Shown one piece after another: positions 7,822 through 17,367 of a stretch of 64,000 nt of DNA; the stretch's first letter is position 1, and each line of letters begins with the position of its first letter. Both the position numbers and the translations under genes were made by a program. This DNA is from an uncultured Prevotella sp. (GTDB taxonomy: Bacteria > Bacteroidota > Bacteroidia > Bacteroidales > Bacteroidaceae). The notes under the pieces are model-generated. The model searched no databases. It saw nothing but the letters and a program-made list of their open reading frames with translations, and had not been told where the DNA came from. The DNA is taken from positions 1-64,000 of the forward strand of contig CAMBOI010000003.1 in NCBI GenBank assembly GCA_945869265.1, in the 5' to 3' direction.

Positions 7822-10800
7822 ATTCTAAGTTTTGATAAGTTTTCACACAAGTATATATTACATCATTTGTCGAGATGGATTCAAAGTGCTTTCTGGCGCA
7901 TTTTATCTTGGCGTCTTCTGCACCACGTATTTGAGATGGGTCGAGGTCGTTGCCCTTTGTCTCAACCACAAAGTATATGTGCTTCACTGTACCTTCCTTG
8001 AAGGCGATTGCCCAGTCGGGATTATACTTTCCCATGGGCGTGCTTATATAAAACTCCCTTGGCAGTTTAGTATAAACCACTATCGACGTGTCGTTTTCGA
8101 GCGATTTGGCAAATTCCATCTCTACGCCCTCACTGTCAACCACCACGAGGTCATACAGCGACCGCTTGCTCTCTATGGCATTCTTTCCGAGCACTCCACG
8201 TAGTTCTGATGCAGCAAAGATGTCCGTACTGAATGTTTTGTTCATCTTTTCGTATTTGATATGCTCAATAACGCTCATTGCCTTGCAGTCGTTTATTATC
8301 CTGCTCACCTTGATGATGAAATCCTCAGGATTCAACTGAAACTGCATGAACTTGTCTTCCCTGATACTTTTCAGTATGTTAACAATTGTTCTGCGTGTCA
8401 ACCCTGTTCTTTGAACAAGTTCGCCCACAAGGTCATACTTCACGTTACCACCTACAGCCTCCTTCAGGAAAATCGTCTTTGTCTTTCCCTGTTCCATGGC
8501 AGTGGCAGTTTCAAGTTGTTCGCGGTCAGCTATTTTTTCCATTTTTCCGCTTTCCACCTTTATCACCACTTCTGTCACGAACAGCCGGTTGTCAATCTCA
8601 TCCACCGCCTTTTTCACCAAGTCGGCAGATTCAAAATTCACGTTATAGTAGGTTCTCTTGTTAATCCTCTGCCACAGTTCTATCCATTCATGCTTTGCAA
8701 AGTTCTTGGTATTGAGCTTTGCCACTTTTTTGTTTCGGCTATTCTCCGGTTTTTGCTTTTCGGGGTCAAATACGAGTTCAAGTCTCTTTGCAATAAATGT
8801 CTTTACATCATTAACTGAACCGAAGTCAAGTTTACCTTCACGCTTTTCATCGAAGAATTTCCTTGTCAGTTGTCCGTTCTCTATATAGTCGTGCTTTATG
8901 AGTTGCTCATGTATTGCCCTCGCCTTTTGGGTAGTTATATAAACAGCATTTCCGCTCTCGCCTGTAGCCTCCATCTCGGCGAATAGTGTGGCAGTCACCA
9001 CCGTAGGCCTGTTCTGACAAGCCTCGGCAATCTCCTTCTGCAGTTTGTCGGCAAAGTCCTCATAGCTCTCGCTCGCTATCACCGTCAGCACGTTGGTGTC
9101 GAACACATGTTCCTGTCCAAGCACATCGCTGTCCTGTCGCTCGCCCTTGGCGTTGACGCATAGGCGCATACCACGCCCCACCTCCTGGCGCTTCTTTATC
9201 TCGTTGGAGGTGTCCTTCAGCGTGCATATCTGGAATACGTTGGGATTGTCCCAACCTTCCTTCAAGGCAGAGTGTGAGAAAATAAACCTCACAGGCGTAT
9301 TCATGTCGAGCAGTTTTTCCTTCTCCTTCATGATGAGATTGAATCCACGTTCCTCGTTCTCTCCCTCCTTGTTCTTCGAATCCACCACGTTTCCCTTCTT
9401 GTCCTTCGAGAAATATCCGTCGTGAATCCTTTCAGCAGCGTTCCTTGGGTCTTGCAGATAGCGCATATATTCGCCTTCGGTCAGCTCAGGCATCAGTTCC
9501 TGAAGACAGCGTCGGTATTCCTCTTCAAACATATCGGCATACTTGCCGTTCTGTGTCGCACCGCCATCGCCATATATTCTGTAGCTATCCACATGGTCGA
9601 TAAAGAACAAACTGAGCACCTTTATCTTCTGTGGGAACAACATTCGCTCCCTTTCGAGGTGTGCCTTGATAGTCTCCCTTATCTGTATGCGCCTTATCAA
9701 GTCTTCGTTCACCGCTCCTGTGGCATCGCCCTCATGCAGCACCAATCCGTTGAGAAATCTCACCGTTCCTGCCAATCCGTCGATACGCTCTATCTTATAT
9801 CTGTCTTGATATTCAGCCAAGCCCTTGCTCTCGTCGAAGAGGTCGTCGCCGTCGCGCATCAGTTTCATGCTCTGTCTTGTGCCTGTGGCAGTCTTCATGT
9901 CATAGCTTATCCTTGCCTGGGGATTGCCCTTGCTCAGCACTATACTGTCGAGATACACAAAGCCATTTGTGGCAGTTGTACCAATCTGTCTGATACCTCT
10001 TACCTCAATTTTCTTCACCAATTGTCGGTTGTATGCGTCGATGGCATCCAGTCTGAACACCATGTTCTGTATGTCGTTCTTTCTGTGCGTCGCGCTATAA
10101 AGCACCTTGAACAGAGGCTCAAACTTCGCGATACCCTTTCTTGTGGCGTTTCCCTTGTCGGCTCCAAGCACACTCTGAGGTTCGTCGATTATCATTATTG
10201 GGCGGTTCTTGGATATCACGTCGATAGGCTTTCTCCATCCGAATTTCTCCTGTTTGGTGAAGATGATTCTTGCAGCGGCGTCACCACCACGTCCTTCCTG
10301 ATTCTTGTCCTCGTTCATCGAGGCATTGAAGGCTTGCGTGTTGATGATCATCACGTGGATATTGCTGCTTTGTGCAAAGTGGTCAATCATCTCGAGTTTC
10401 TTCGAGTTATACACAAAGTATTCCATTCTCTTGCCGTATTGCTCGGCAAAGTGGTCGCTCATACTCTTGAAGCTTTTCAGCACACCTTCCCTGATGGCGA
10501 TGCTTGGCACCACGACAATAAACTTCAACCAACCATATAGTTTGTTGAGTTCAAACATTGTCTTGATATAGGTATAGGTTTTTCCCGTACCTGTTTCCAT
10601 CTCCACAGTCAGTGTCCTTCTGTCTCCTTCAAGAGCTTCAATAGGCTTTATGCCTTGCTCCATCTGCGTCTTGCGGATGTTGTCGCAGATGTCCATGTCG
10701 CTTATTTGCAGAGGCAGGTTTGCATATCCCTCAGTGTTAAACAGACCTTGGTTTGTTCCTTGGTCTATGAGGTAGTTGCTCCCCGGCTCTTGCTTCGGTT

Positions 10801-10873
10801 GCCCTTTGAATGCGTCAGTCACGCATCGAGCCGCCTCCGTCTGAAACCGTTGATGTTTATATTTTATTTTCAT
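7805..10873 (-). CDS. Type III restriction-modification endonuclease (Res) subunit, DEAD/DEAH helicase
   Basis: Walker A METGTGKTYTYIKTMFEL; IIDEPQSV box; SHSALKEGWDNPNVFQICTL; C-terminal PDWAI...FVVETKG (PD-ExK type). Confidence 0.92.
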   Translation of the reverse strand: MKIKYKHQRFQTEAARCVTDAFKGQPKQEPGSNYLIDQGTNQGLFNTEGYANLPLQISDMDICDNIRKTQMEQGIKPIEALEGDRRTLTVEMETGTGKTYTYIKTMFELNKLYGWLKFIVVVPSIAIREGVLKSFKSMSDHFAEQYGKRMEYFVYNSKKLEMIDHFAQSSNIHVMIINTQAFNASMNEDKNQEGRGGDAAARIIFTKQEKFGWRKPIDVISKNRPIMIIDEPQSVLGADKGNATRKGIAKFEPLFKVLYSATHRKNDIQNMVFRLDAIDAYNRQLVKKIEVRGIRQIGTTATNGFVYLDSIVLSKGNPQARISYDMKTATGTRQSMKLMRDGDDLFDESKGLAEYQDRYKIERIDGLAGTVRFLNGLVLHEGDATGAVNEDLIRRIQIRETIKAHLERERMLFPQKIKVLSLFFIDHVDSYRIYGDGGATQNGKYADMFEEEYRRCLQELMPELTEGEYMRYLQDPRNAAERIHDGYFSKDKKGNVVDSKNKEGENEERGFNLIMKEKEKLLDMNTPVRFIFSHSALKEGWDNPNVFQICTLKDTSNEIKKRQEVGRGMRLCVNAKGERQDSDVLGQEHVFDTNVLTVIASESYEDFADKLQKEIAEACQNRPTVVTATLFAEMEATGESGNAVYITTQKARAIHEQLIKHDYIENGQLTRKFFDEKREGKLDFGSVNDVKTFIAKRLELVFDPEKQKPENSRNKKVAKLNTKNFAKHEWIELWQRINKRTYYNVNFESADLVKKAVDEIDNRLFVTEVVIKVESGKMEKIADREQLETATAMEQGKTKTIFLKEAVGGNVKYDLVGELVQRTGLTRRTIVNILKSIREDKFMQFQLNPEDFIIKVSRIINDCKAMSVIEHIKYEKMNKTFSTDIFAASELRGVLGKNAIESKRSLYDLVVVDSEGVEMEFAKSLENDTSIVVYTKLPREFYISTPMGKYNPDWAIAFKEGTVKHIYFVVETKGNDLDPSQIRGAEDAKIKCARKHFESISTNDVIYTCVKTYQNLEYVINK

Positions 10874-10876
10874 TCT

Positions 10877-12745
10877 TTATATCACCCTTATATTGTTATA
10901 AGCCTCATCTTCCGTCCAGTCGAGCTTCTGCTTGAAAGTCTCGAAGAGGTTTATCTTCTTGTCGTCGGAGTCGAAGCAAGCGTCTCTGAACAGCACTCTC
11001 AGCGGGTCTTTCTCCGCCATTGCTTCAATCACCTTGTCTGTCACATTTTCGGCAAAGCAAGCCACGAGGTCGCCCTCGTTCACTGTATATATCTTGCAAC
11101 CATCCACCTCTTCTGTCTCCATCGGTAGGTCGAGCTGCAATCCCCATGCGAGGATAGAGCCGAAAAGCAAGTCAAGGTCATTGCGGTCGGATTTGATGTT
11201 GTCGGCAAAGAGGTCGAGTTGCTGCTGATTGTATTCGCTTGGCGAGGCTTTTACGCCTGGGTTGAAGTTGCTGTCGTCAAGGCGGAGGACACGGAAACCA
11301 GTGTCGAGGTCATGGGTGGTAAGAGGGGACTCTTCCTTAATCTTTGTTGCGGCACGGCGGATGCGCTCTTTGCCGATTTCACAGATGTTTTTGTAGCCAG
11401 CTTTATTCGCTTCGCTGTCCGCTGGAGTTTCTTCTTGAAGTTGAACCATAATGAATTGACGATTTCCCCCATCTTCTGCATTTAGTTGCATAACGGCATG
11501 GGCGGTTGTCGCTGAACCTGAAAAAAAGTCGACAACTATTGAATCTTTATTAGAACCCAACATTACAATATTTGATAGAAGAGATACGGGCTTCGGGAAG
11601 TCAAAATATCTTTTATCAAACAGTTTTTCTACCTCTAAGCTACCTCTTTGATTCGTACCGAATTCTATTCCCCAAAAATCATTAGGTATTTGTCCCTTTG
11701 ATTCAGATAAATAAATTTTACCATATGGTTGTCCATCACCATTTTCTGTCCAATATATTTCACCTGCTTTGTCCATTCTGTCAAACTCTGATTCAGAAAC
11801 CATCCAAGGACCGTTGAGTATATTTCCTAATTTTGTTTTCTTTGGATAAAATCTGCGACCGCGAGTTTTATGCAAAAGGATTGATCTCCTAAACAATCCT
11901 TTTGCATCAGAATATCTATATTCTGCTTTTGCTTTATCACTTAACGGAAGTCTTCCTAATACGAAACTATTTGATTTAGCATATAATAAAATATGCTCTT
12001 TTACTCTTGCAAAATACCCAATATTAGGTTGATTATCAGTTCTTCTCCAAGCTATTTGAGCAATTATATTGTTCTCTCCAAAAACCTCATCACAAATCTT
12101 CCTAAGATTCTCTACCTCATTATCATCAATCGATATAAAAATCACCCCATCCTCTGCCAACAGAGAACGAGCCACCATAAGCCTCGGATAAATCATATTG
12201 CACCAATCCGAATGGAAACGTCCATTCGTCTCATAGTTCATAGTATAACGATTTCCAAGTTCATCAACAGCTCCGCTTGCCTCTTCATACTCATCTGAAG
12301 ACATAGCAAAGTCATCATGATATACAAAGTCATTACCAGTGTTATATGGTGGGTCGATATATATCATCTTTACCTTGCCCATATACGAGCGTTGAAGCAG
12401 TTTCAACACTTCGAGGTTGTCACCCTCGATATACAGGTTCTTGGTAGTGTCCCAATCCACAGAATCCTCAACTACAGGTCGAAGGGTCTTGTCGGTAGGT
12501 CGTGCTGCCTCAGCCTTGGCTGCATCCTTGCCCACCCAACGGAATTCATACGTCTCGCGGCTATCATCCACGGCATTGTCGCCAAGAAGTTGTCGCAAGG
12601 CGTCGAAGTTCACCACACGCTTCAACTCTCCAGTCTTCTCGTCACGGCTTTCCGTGAACGCCGACGGAGCTATCTGATAGAGTGCATCCATATCCAGCTG
12701 CGCCCCATCAGGAGTATTCAAATCAAGTCTTTTAATATCATTCAT
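10877..12745 (-). CDS. Type III DNA methyltransferase (Mod), beta-class organisation
   Basis: DPPYNTGNDF precedes FFSGSATTAHAV; 3 bp upstream of res. Confidence 0.92.
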   Translation of the reverse strand: MNDIKRLDLNTPDGAQLDMDALYQIAPSAFTESRDEKTGELKRVVNFDALRQLLGDNAVDDSRETYEFRWVGKDAAKAEAARPTDKTLRPVVEDSVDWDTTKNLYIEGDNLEVLKLLQRSYMGKVKMIYIDPPYNTGNDFVYHDDFAMSSDEYEEASGAVDELGNRYTMNYETNGRFHSDWCNMIYPRLMVARSLLAEDGVIFISIDDNEVENLRKICDEVFGENNIIAQIAWRRTDNQPNIGYFARVKEHILLYAKSNSFVLGRLPLSDKAKAEYRYSDAKGLFRRSILLHKTRGRRFYPKKTKLGNILNGPWMVSESEFDRMDKAGEIYWTENGDGQPYGKIYLSESKGQIPNDFWGIEFGTNQRGSLEVEKLFDKRYFDFPKPVSLLSNIVMLGSNKDSIVVDFFSGSATTAHAVMQLNAEDGGNRQFIMVQLQEETPADSEANKAGYKNICEIGKERIRRAATKIKEESPLTTHDLDTGFRVLRLDDSNFNPGVKASPSEYNQQQLDLFADNIKSDRNDLDLLFGSILAWGLQLDLPMETEEVDGCKIYTVNEGDLVACFAENVTDKVIEAMAEKDPLRVLFRDACFDSDDKKINLFETFKQKLDWTEDEAYNNIRVI

Positions 12746-12750
12746 ATCTT

Positions 12751-12951
12751 TTATATTTTTAATGTCACATTTGGCATTGAAACTGAAGTATAGAATATAT
12801 CACCATTATCATCAATGTCAATCATATAATCTTCAATTGGATTGCCATTTGAATCAAATGAAGTGACACTGTCTTCACCCCATGAGAATGAAAAACCACC
12901 CTCATTTTCAATCAAATATTTCTCAACTTTATTTTTTATAATTTTATCCAT
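12751..12951 (-). CDS. Small hypothetical protein (66 aa, acidic)
   Basis: Overlaps the DUF4391 3' end by 8 bp and lies 5 bp before mod. Confidence 0.6.
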   Translation of the reverse strand: MDKIIKNKVEKYLIENEGGFSFSWGEDSVTSFDSNGNPIEDYMIDIDDNGDIFYTSVSMPNVTLKI

Positions 12952-13618
12952 TTCGTATTTTATTCAGTTCTTCCTTCAATCTTGTTATCTCCCGTTTCAG
13001 TGCCCTTGCCTCGGAGTTCATCTCCACTTGTCGGGCAAACTGTTTTTCTTTGCGGATTTTCTTTTGCAGGGCTTCCGCAAGCCTCTGTTTTATTTCTATC
13101 TCGTTCTGGATGGCGATGATGCGTCGAGTGTCGGCGGCTGACTTTGTGCCAAAGCCGGAGATCTGTCCGGCAAACGACTCATATATCCTGTCCATCGAGC
13201 CTCCCTCGATGATGAGGTTGATGCACTCGTCAGGTTGCCATGAGGTGCGGAAGGTCTTCACGATGTTGAATGTTCCCTTCTCCTTGTCTGCCCATTCCTT
13301 GTAATTGAGCAGAAGGCGGCAGCGGTCGCCATGGCGAAGCACAAACACTACATGACGAGGCATCATCTTGTCGATGGTGAGGAATATCTCGTCGGCGATG
13401 TCCTCAGCCTTCACTTCCACCTCAAAGAACACAATCTCATGCACCGTTGTTCCATCCTCTACATTCAATGACGAAGGAGTGTATTTCGCCCTCCACACAA
13501 TCCTCTCCACGTCCTCCACGAAGCGTGTCCGCAGCCTTGTGTTAAGCTCCAAGTGCTTGTAGAAGGCATTCTTCGGCACTGGCTTGCCAACTATCGTGGA
13601 TACAGGATAGGTTATCAT
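12944..13618 (-). CDS. DUF4391 family protein
   Basis: 224 aa; PVPKNAFYKHLELN...FVEDVERIVWRAKYTPSSLNV; ATGA overlap with the helicase stop. Confidence 0.75.
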   Translation of the reverse strand: MITYPVSTIVGKPVPKNAFYKHLELNTRLRTRFVEDVERIVWRAKYTPSSLNVEDGTTVHEIVFFEVEVKAEDIADEIFLTIDKMMPRHVVFVLRHGDRCRLLLNYKEWADKEKGTFNIVKTFRTSWQPDECINLIIEGGSMDRIYESFAGQISGFGTKSAADTRRIIAIQNEIEIKQRLAEALQKKIRKEKQFARQVEMNSEARALKREITRLKEELNKIRNG

Positions 13619-16600
13619 GGCTCACGTATGATTAGGAAGGTTATCAACTCGAAGTCGTCAAGACCCTTTATCTCTCCCCTCAACGCTGTGGTTTCGCCAA
13701 GCGAGAAGAGGCTGTCGATGTCCGACTCCTCCTTTATCTGCACAATGCTGTCGATGGCTTGTTGCAGCAGAGCACTGTATTTCTCCATCTTGCGTCCGTC
13801 CTTTGTCTCCTTGTTAAAGGATTTGCAAAGCTGGCGGTCGTAGTCGCCCTTGCCCTTGCACAACAGGCGCATGATGTCCAACAGATGCTTGGGGTGAAGA
13901 TGGTCGCACACCACCTCGCCATCGTCGGCAATATACACCATATAGAATGGATGCAGCAGGTTCTTGCGGTCGATATTCACCGCATTGTTTCTGTTCTTCA
14001 GAATGTATATGACTCCAGACTTTGCCATCGCGTTTTCTCCAACCACAGCACTCATCCCGAATGGTGCATGCTCGATGTCGGGATGTTGTTTTATGTATGT
14101 CAGCAGGTCAAGTCTGAATACGTTGAGTCCGAGGTCCATGATGTTGATGCCTGTATCCATGTCCTCCATATCCACCACCTCGTTTTGCAGTCGGCGCAGT
14201 TGGTTGCGGCGGTATTCAAGGTCGCCCTTCTCGTTGGCTGACAATAGGTTGTCATCGCCTGTCGAGGTGAGCACAGTGGCTTTCATTCGGCTCTCCACCC
14301 TGCCTTTCAGTTGTATATAGTCGTCAAGCTCTATGTCAGGCCAATAGTTCATCAGCTGTATCACCTCGTTTTTCGAACCGATTCGGTCAATTCTTCCGAA
14401 TCGCTGGATTATGCGCACAGGATTCCAATGTATGTCATAGCAAATAAGGAAATCGCAGTCCTGAAGATTTTGACCTTCTGAGATACAATCGGTGGCTATG
14501 AGCACATCAATCTCTTCTTTCACCTTTGCCTCTTTTGAACGAGGCGAGAAAGCCGAAAGCACATTGTTGAAGCTCATCGGGAACTTCTCTATGGTGCAGC
14601 GGCCGTCGGTTGAGCCTGTGATGAGGGCAGTGTTCAAGCCGCAATCCTTCTTTATCCTGTCTGCAAGGTTTTCATACAGATAGTTGGCGGTGTCGGCAAA
14701 GGCGGTGAAGATAATCACCTTCTTGTTGCCAGGGTTGATGGGATTGTCGAACTTGTGTTTTAGGTCGGCAATGAGCATCTGCAACTTGGAGTCATGCTCG
14801 GGAGTGATGTCCTCCAGCATCAGCAAGAGCAAGCGGAATTTCTCCAAGTCGGCTTTAATGTCCCTTTGCCAACTCATATAGTCCATATCCCTCAGTCGTA
14901 TCTTAGCCTTCTTGGTTGAGAATGGCTCTGTCTCGCTGTCCTGGGAGTCGAAGTCATCGTCAAACAGCTCCACATCCACTGACTTCTCCTGTCGGGTCTT
15001 GTCGTATTCGTCAATCTTGGCGATGGTCTCTTTTATATATTCGCAAATGCGCTCAAGGGTCAGTCGGAAGGAATTTACCGAACTCTCCAATCGCTTTAGC
15101 AGGTTGGTTGCCATCAGTTTGCGAAGTCCCTTCTCGCGTCCGTCTATTGAGATACCGCTGCCCTCATAGTCGATGGCATAGTCATCCTTGCGGCTGTCAT
15201 AGATATACAGTGACGGCGTATAGATGGCAAGGTTGAGTTCGTCCAACTGTGTGGCAATGTCGGTGAAGTTGATTGCCGACGATAGTTCTGTGAGCTTCGG
15301 ACGCTTGGATATAGGCGCAAGTCGGCGTGGGAACTTGCCGATGTCCTTCATGTCGTAGTACTTCATGATATGACTGCGACTGCGTGCGATGGTCACTGCG
15401 TCGAGCATTTGGAAAAACTCGAAGTCAAGGTCAGCAAGCAGTCGGTCGGTGGTGCGCTCCGAGGCATCGAGCTTTGCCCATTTGTTATACACTCTCTGCG
15501 CATTGCGGAATATCTCGTCGATGTCCTTGTCAAGGGCAAGTTCTGCATTGATATTGTCAGCATATCCCTCGTAGGCCAATTGTAGTTGGTTCTTCAGGTC
15601 ATTAAACCTGTTGTTGACAGGCGTTGCCGACAGCATCAGCACCTTGGTCTTCACTCCCTGCCTTATCACCCTTCTCATCAGCCTCTGATACCTATTCTCC
15701 CTAATTCCTAATTTTTCATCCCTAATTCCTAATTTTTCGCTTACGCTCAACAACTCGTCCTCATTCTCATCCACGTTTCCCCCATTTCTGAAGTTATGGC
15801 TCTCGTCGATGACGATAAGGTCGTAGTTGCCCCAATTGAGTCTTTCGAGGTTGATGCCGTTGCTTTCGCCACGGTCGCGAGTGAGGTCGGTGTGGAAGAG
15901 TACGTCATATCTCAGTCGGTCGGCTGCCACTGGATTGGTGTCGTAGTTGTTGCGGAATGTCTGCCAGTTCTCGTTGAGCTTCTTAGGGCAGAGCACAAGC
16001 ACTGACTTATTGCGAGTCTCGTAGTATTTTATCACAGCCAAGGCAGTGAATGTCTTTCCGAGACCAACGGAGTCGGCAAGTATGCAACCGTTGTATTTCT
16101 CCAACTTGTTGATGATGGCGAGGGCTGCATCACGTTGGAAGTTGTATAGCTTATGCCATATCACACTGTCCTTGAATCCAGTTCGCTCATTTGGCAATAC
16201 GTCTTCATTAATATCCTCCAAGAACTCATGGAAGATATTGTATAAGGCGATGAAATAGATATATTCTGGCGAGTTTTCCTGATACACTGTCTCGATATAT
16301 TCAAGCACCTTGGCAGTGACATCCTTGAATTTCTCGTCGTTCTCCCATTGCTCGTTGAATATCTTTATATAATATTCTGCCATCATCGACGGCATGACAT
16401 TGACAGTGTTGTATATGTTGTTGCCTCGCTCGATTCCGAGTTGTGTGGTTGTAAATTCCTCAAATGGCAGATATACGCAACTGTCTTCAACATTTTCCAA
16501 GTGCATAAATCCACCCATCTTTTCTTGTGATGAATTGGACTTAAACTTCACTTTCTTCCTTATCCACTCAGCACATTCCCTTGCGATGGCTTTCTGCGAC

Positions 16601-16965
16601 AGCTTATTTCTCAGCTTTATCTCGAAGTCAGTTCCATACAGATTACGCTCGCGGTTGAGCTTTGGGATAAAGAATTCCCTTTTTTCTTTCTTTACTTTTT
16701 CTGCGATAAATGTAGGTGATGTAAAGATAAACCTCATCTCTTCTATGCTTTCCAGCTCTTTTTTCAGAGCCTCGAAGGCATAGATAGAGAATGAGGCAGC
16801 CGCTATGGATATGCGACTATCGGATATTGGCTTTCCTTGAAGGTCGTCTATAACTCTTTTCGATATGTTGTCGATGACATAGGGTATATCCATTATTTCT
16901 TTACATTCTAATATTTCTACTTGTTTTATTATTTTTTTATAGGCTTCCACAGCGGCGGGTATCAA
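13615..16965 (-). CDS. SNF2/DEAD-like helicase with N-terminal phospholipase-D-like region
   Basis: ADSVGLGKTFTALAVI, LIVIDESHNFRN, LSATPVNNR, DCDFLICYDIHWNPVRIIQRFGRIDRIGS. Annotated start is TTG; the true start may be downstream. Confidence 0.9.
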   Translation of the reverse strand: MIPAAVEAYKKIIKQVEILECKEIMDIPYVIDNISKRVIDDLQGKPISDSRISIAAASFSIYAFEALKKELESIEEMRFIFTSPTFIAEKVKKEKREFFIPKLNRERNLYGTDFEIKLRNKLSQKAIARECAEWIRKKVKFKSNSSQEKMGGFMHLENVEDSCVYLPFEEFTTTQLGIERGNNIYNTVNVMPSMMAEYYIKIFNEQWENDEKFKDVTAKVLEYIETVYQENSPEYIYFIALYNIFHEFLEDINEDVLPNERTGFKDSVIWHKLYNFQRDAALAIINKLEKYNGCILADSVGLGKTFTALAVIKYYETRNKSVLVLCPKKLNENWQTFRNNYDTNPVAADRLRYDVLFHTDLTRDRGESNGINLERLNWGNYDLIVIDESHNFRNGGNVDENEDELLSVSEKLGIRDEKLGIRENRYQRLMRRVIRQGVKTKVLMLSATPVNNRFNDLKNQLQLAYEGYADNINAELALDKDIDEIFRNAQRVYNKWAKLDASERTTDRLLADLDFEFFQMLDAVTIARSRSHIMKYYDMKDIGKFPRRLAPISKRPKLTELSSAINFTDIATQLDELNLAIYTPSLYIYDSRKDDYAIDYEGSGISIDGREKGLRKLMATNLLKRLESSVNSFRLTLERICEYIKETIAKIDEYDKTRQEKSVDVELFDDDFDSQDSETEPFSTKKAKIRLRDMDYMSWQRDIKADLEKFRLLLLMLEDITPEHDSKLQMLIADLKHKFDNPINPGNKKVIIFTAFADTANYLYENLADRIKKDCGLNTALITGSTDGRCTIEKFPMSFNNVLSAFSPRSKEAKVKEEIDVLIATDCISEGQNLQDCDFLICYDIHWNPVRIIQRFGRIDRIGSKNEVIQLMNYWPDIELDDYIQLKGRVESRMKATVLTSTGDDNLLSANEKGDLEYRRNQLRRLQNEVVDMEDMDTGINIMDLGLNVFRLDLLTYIKQHPDIEHAPFGMSAVVGENAMAKSGVIYILKNRNNAVNIDRKNLLHPFYMVYIADDGEVVCDHLHPKHLLDIMRLLCKGKGDYDRQLCKSFNKETKDGRKMEKYSALLQQAIDSIVQIKEESDIDSLFSLGETTALRGEIKGLDDFELITFLIIREP
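15699..15742. repeat. In-frame 21-bp duplication made of heptamers inside the helicase gene
   Basis: ccctaattcctaatttttcat / ccctaattcctaatttttcgc, encoding EKLGIRDEKLGIRE. Confidence 0.85.
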
Positions 16966-17056
16966 AACCTGTCACTGTGATTCCAAGAGGGTTTATGCCG
17001 AAATAAATAATGACGGGGAAAAAATTTGGAAAAAGGGAGATGATGGGAAACAAAAA

Positions 17057-17083
17057 TCCCGCAGGGCTTGCGGCCTTGCGGGA
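17057..17083. terminator. Hairpin between the DUF2442-like gene and the helicase operon
   Basis: TCCCGCAGG-GCTTGCGG-CCTTGCGGGA. Confidence 0.55.
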
Positions 17084-17114
17084 CGAGAATATCAATTAAT
17101 GATCTATCTACTTA

Positions 17115-17354
17115 TTAGCATCTAAGTACATCTTTTATAGAATAGATACGACTGAGAGATTCAAAAGAGAAATACTGGTCATCCATAATCATGTAATCCT
17201 CTCGTTGAGCCTTACTCAGTTTCTTAATGTCGGGGAACATGCTCACAGGGACAATCACTTCACGACCATCCGTCAGGAACACAGCCATTGCACCTCGCTT
17301 GACATTGAAGTCGAGCTTCTTGATTCCTAAGTCAGTATCCTTGTATTTACACAT
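17115..17354 (-). CDS. DUF2442-like protein (putative toxin-antitoxin-type partner)
   Basis: 79 aa; LTDGREVIVPVSMFPDIKKLSKAQREDYMIMDDQYFSFESLSRIYSIKDVL. Confidence 0.65.
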   Translation of the reverse strand: MCKYKDTDLGIKKLDFNVKRGAMAVFLTDGREVIVPVSMFPDIKKLSKAQREDYMIMDDQYFSFESLSRIYSIKDVLRC

Positions 17355-17367
17355 AATACTATCCTTT

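Noticed and set aside
9422-10540. 372-aa plus-strand ORF opposite res
   Set aside because: Antisense shadow of the Res coding frame; composition typical of reverse-frame translation.
6594-16965. BREX or DISARM classification of the restriction operon
   Set aside because: No PglZ, BrxC/PglY or DrmB (DUF1998) like sequence is seen; the Mod/Res pair is type III.
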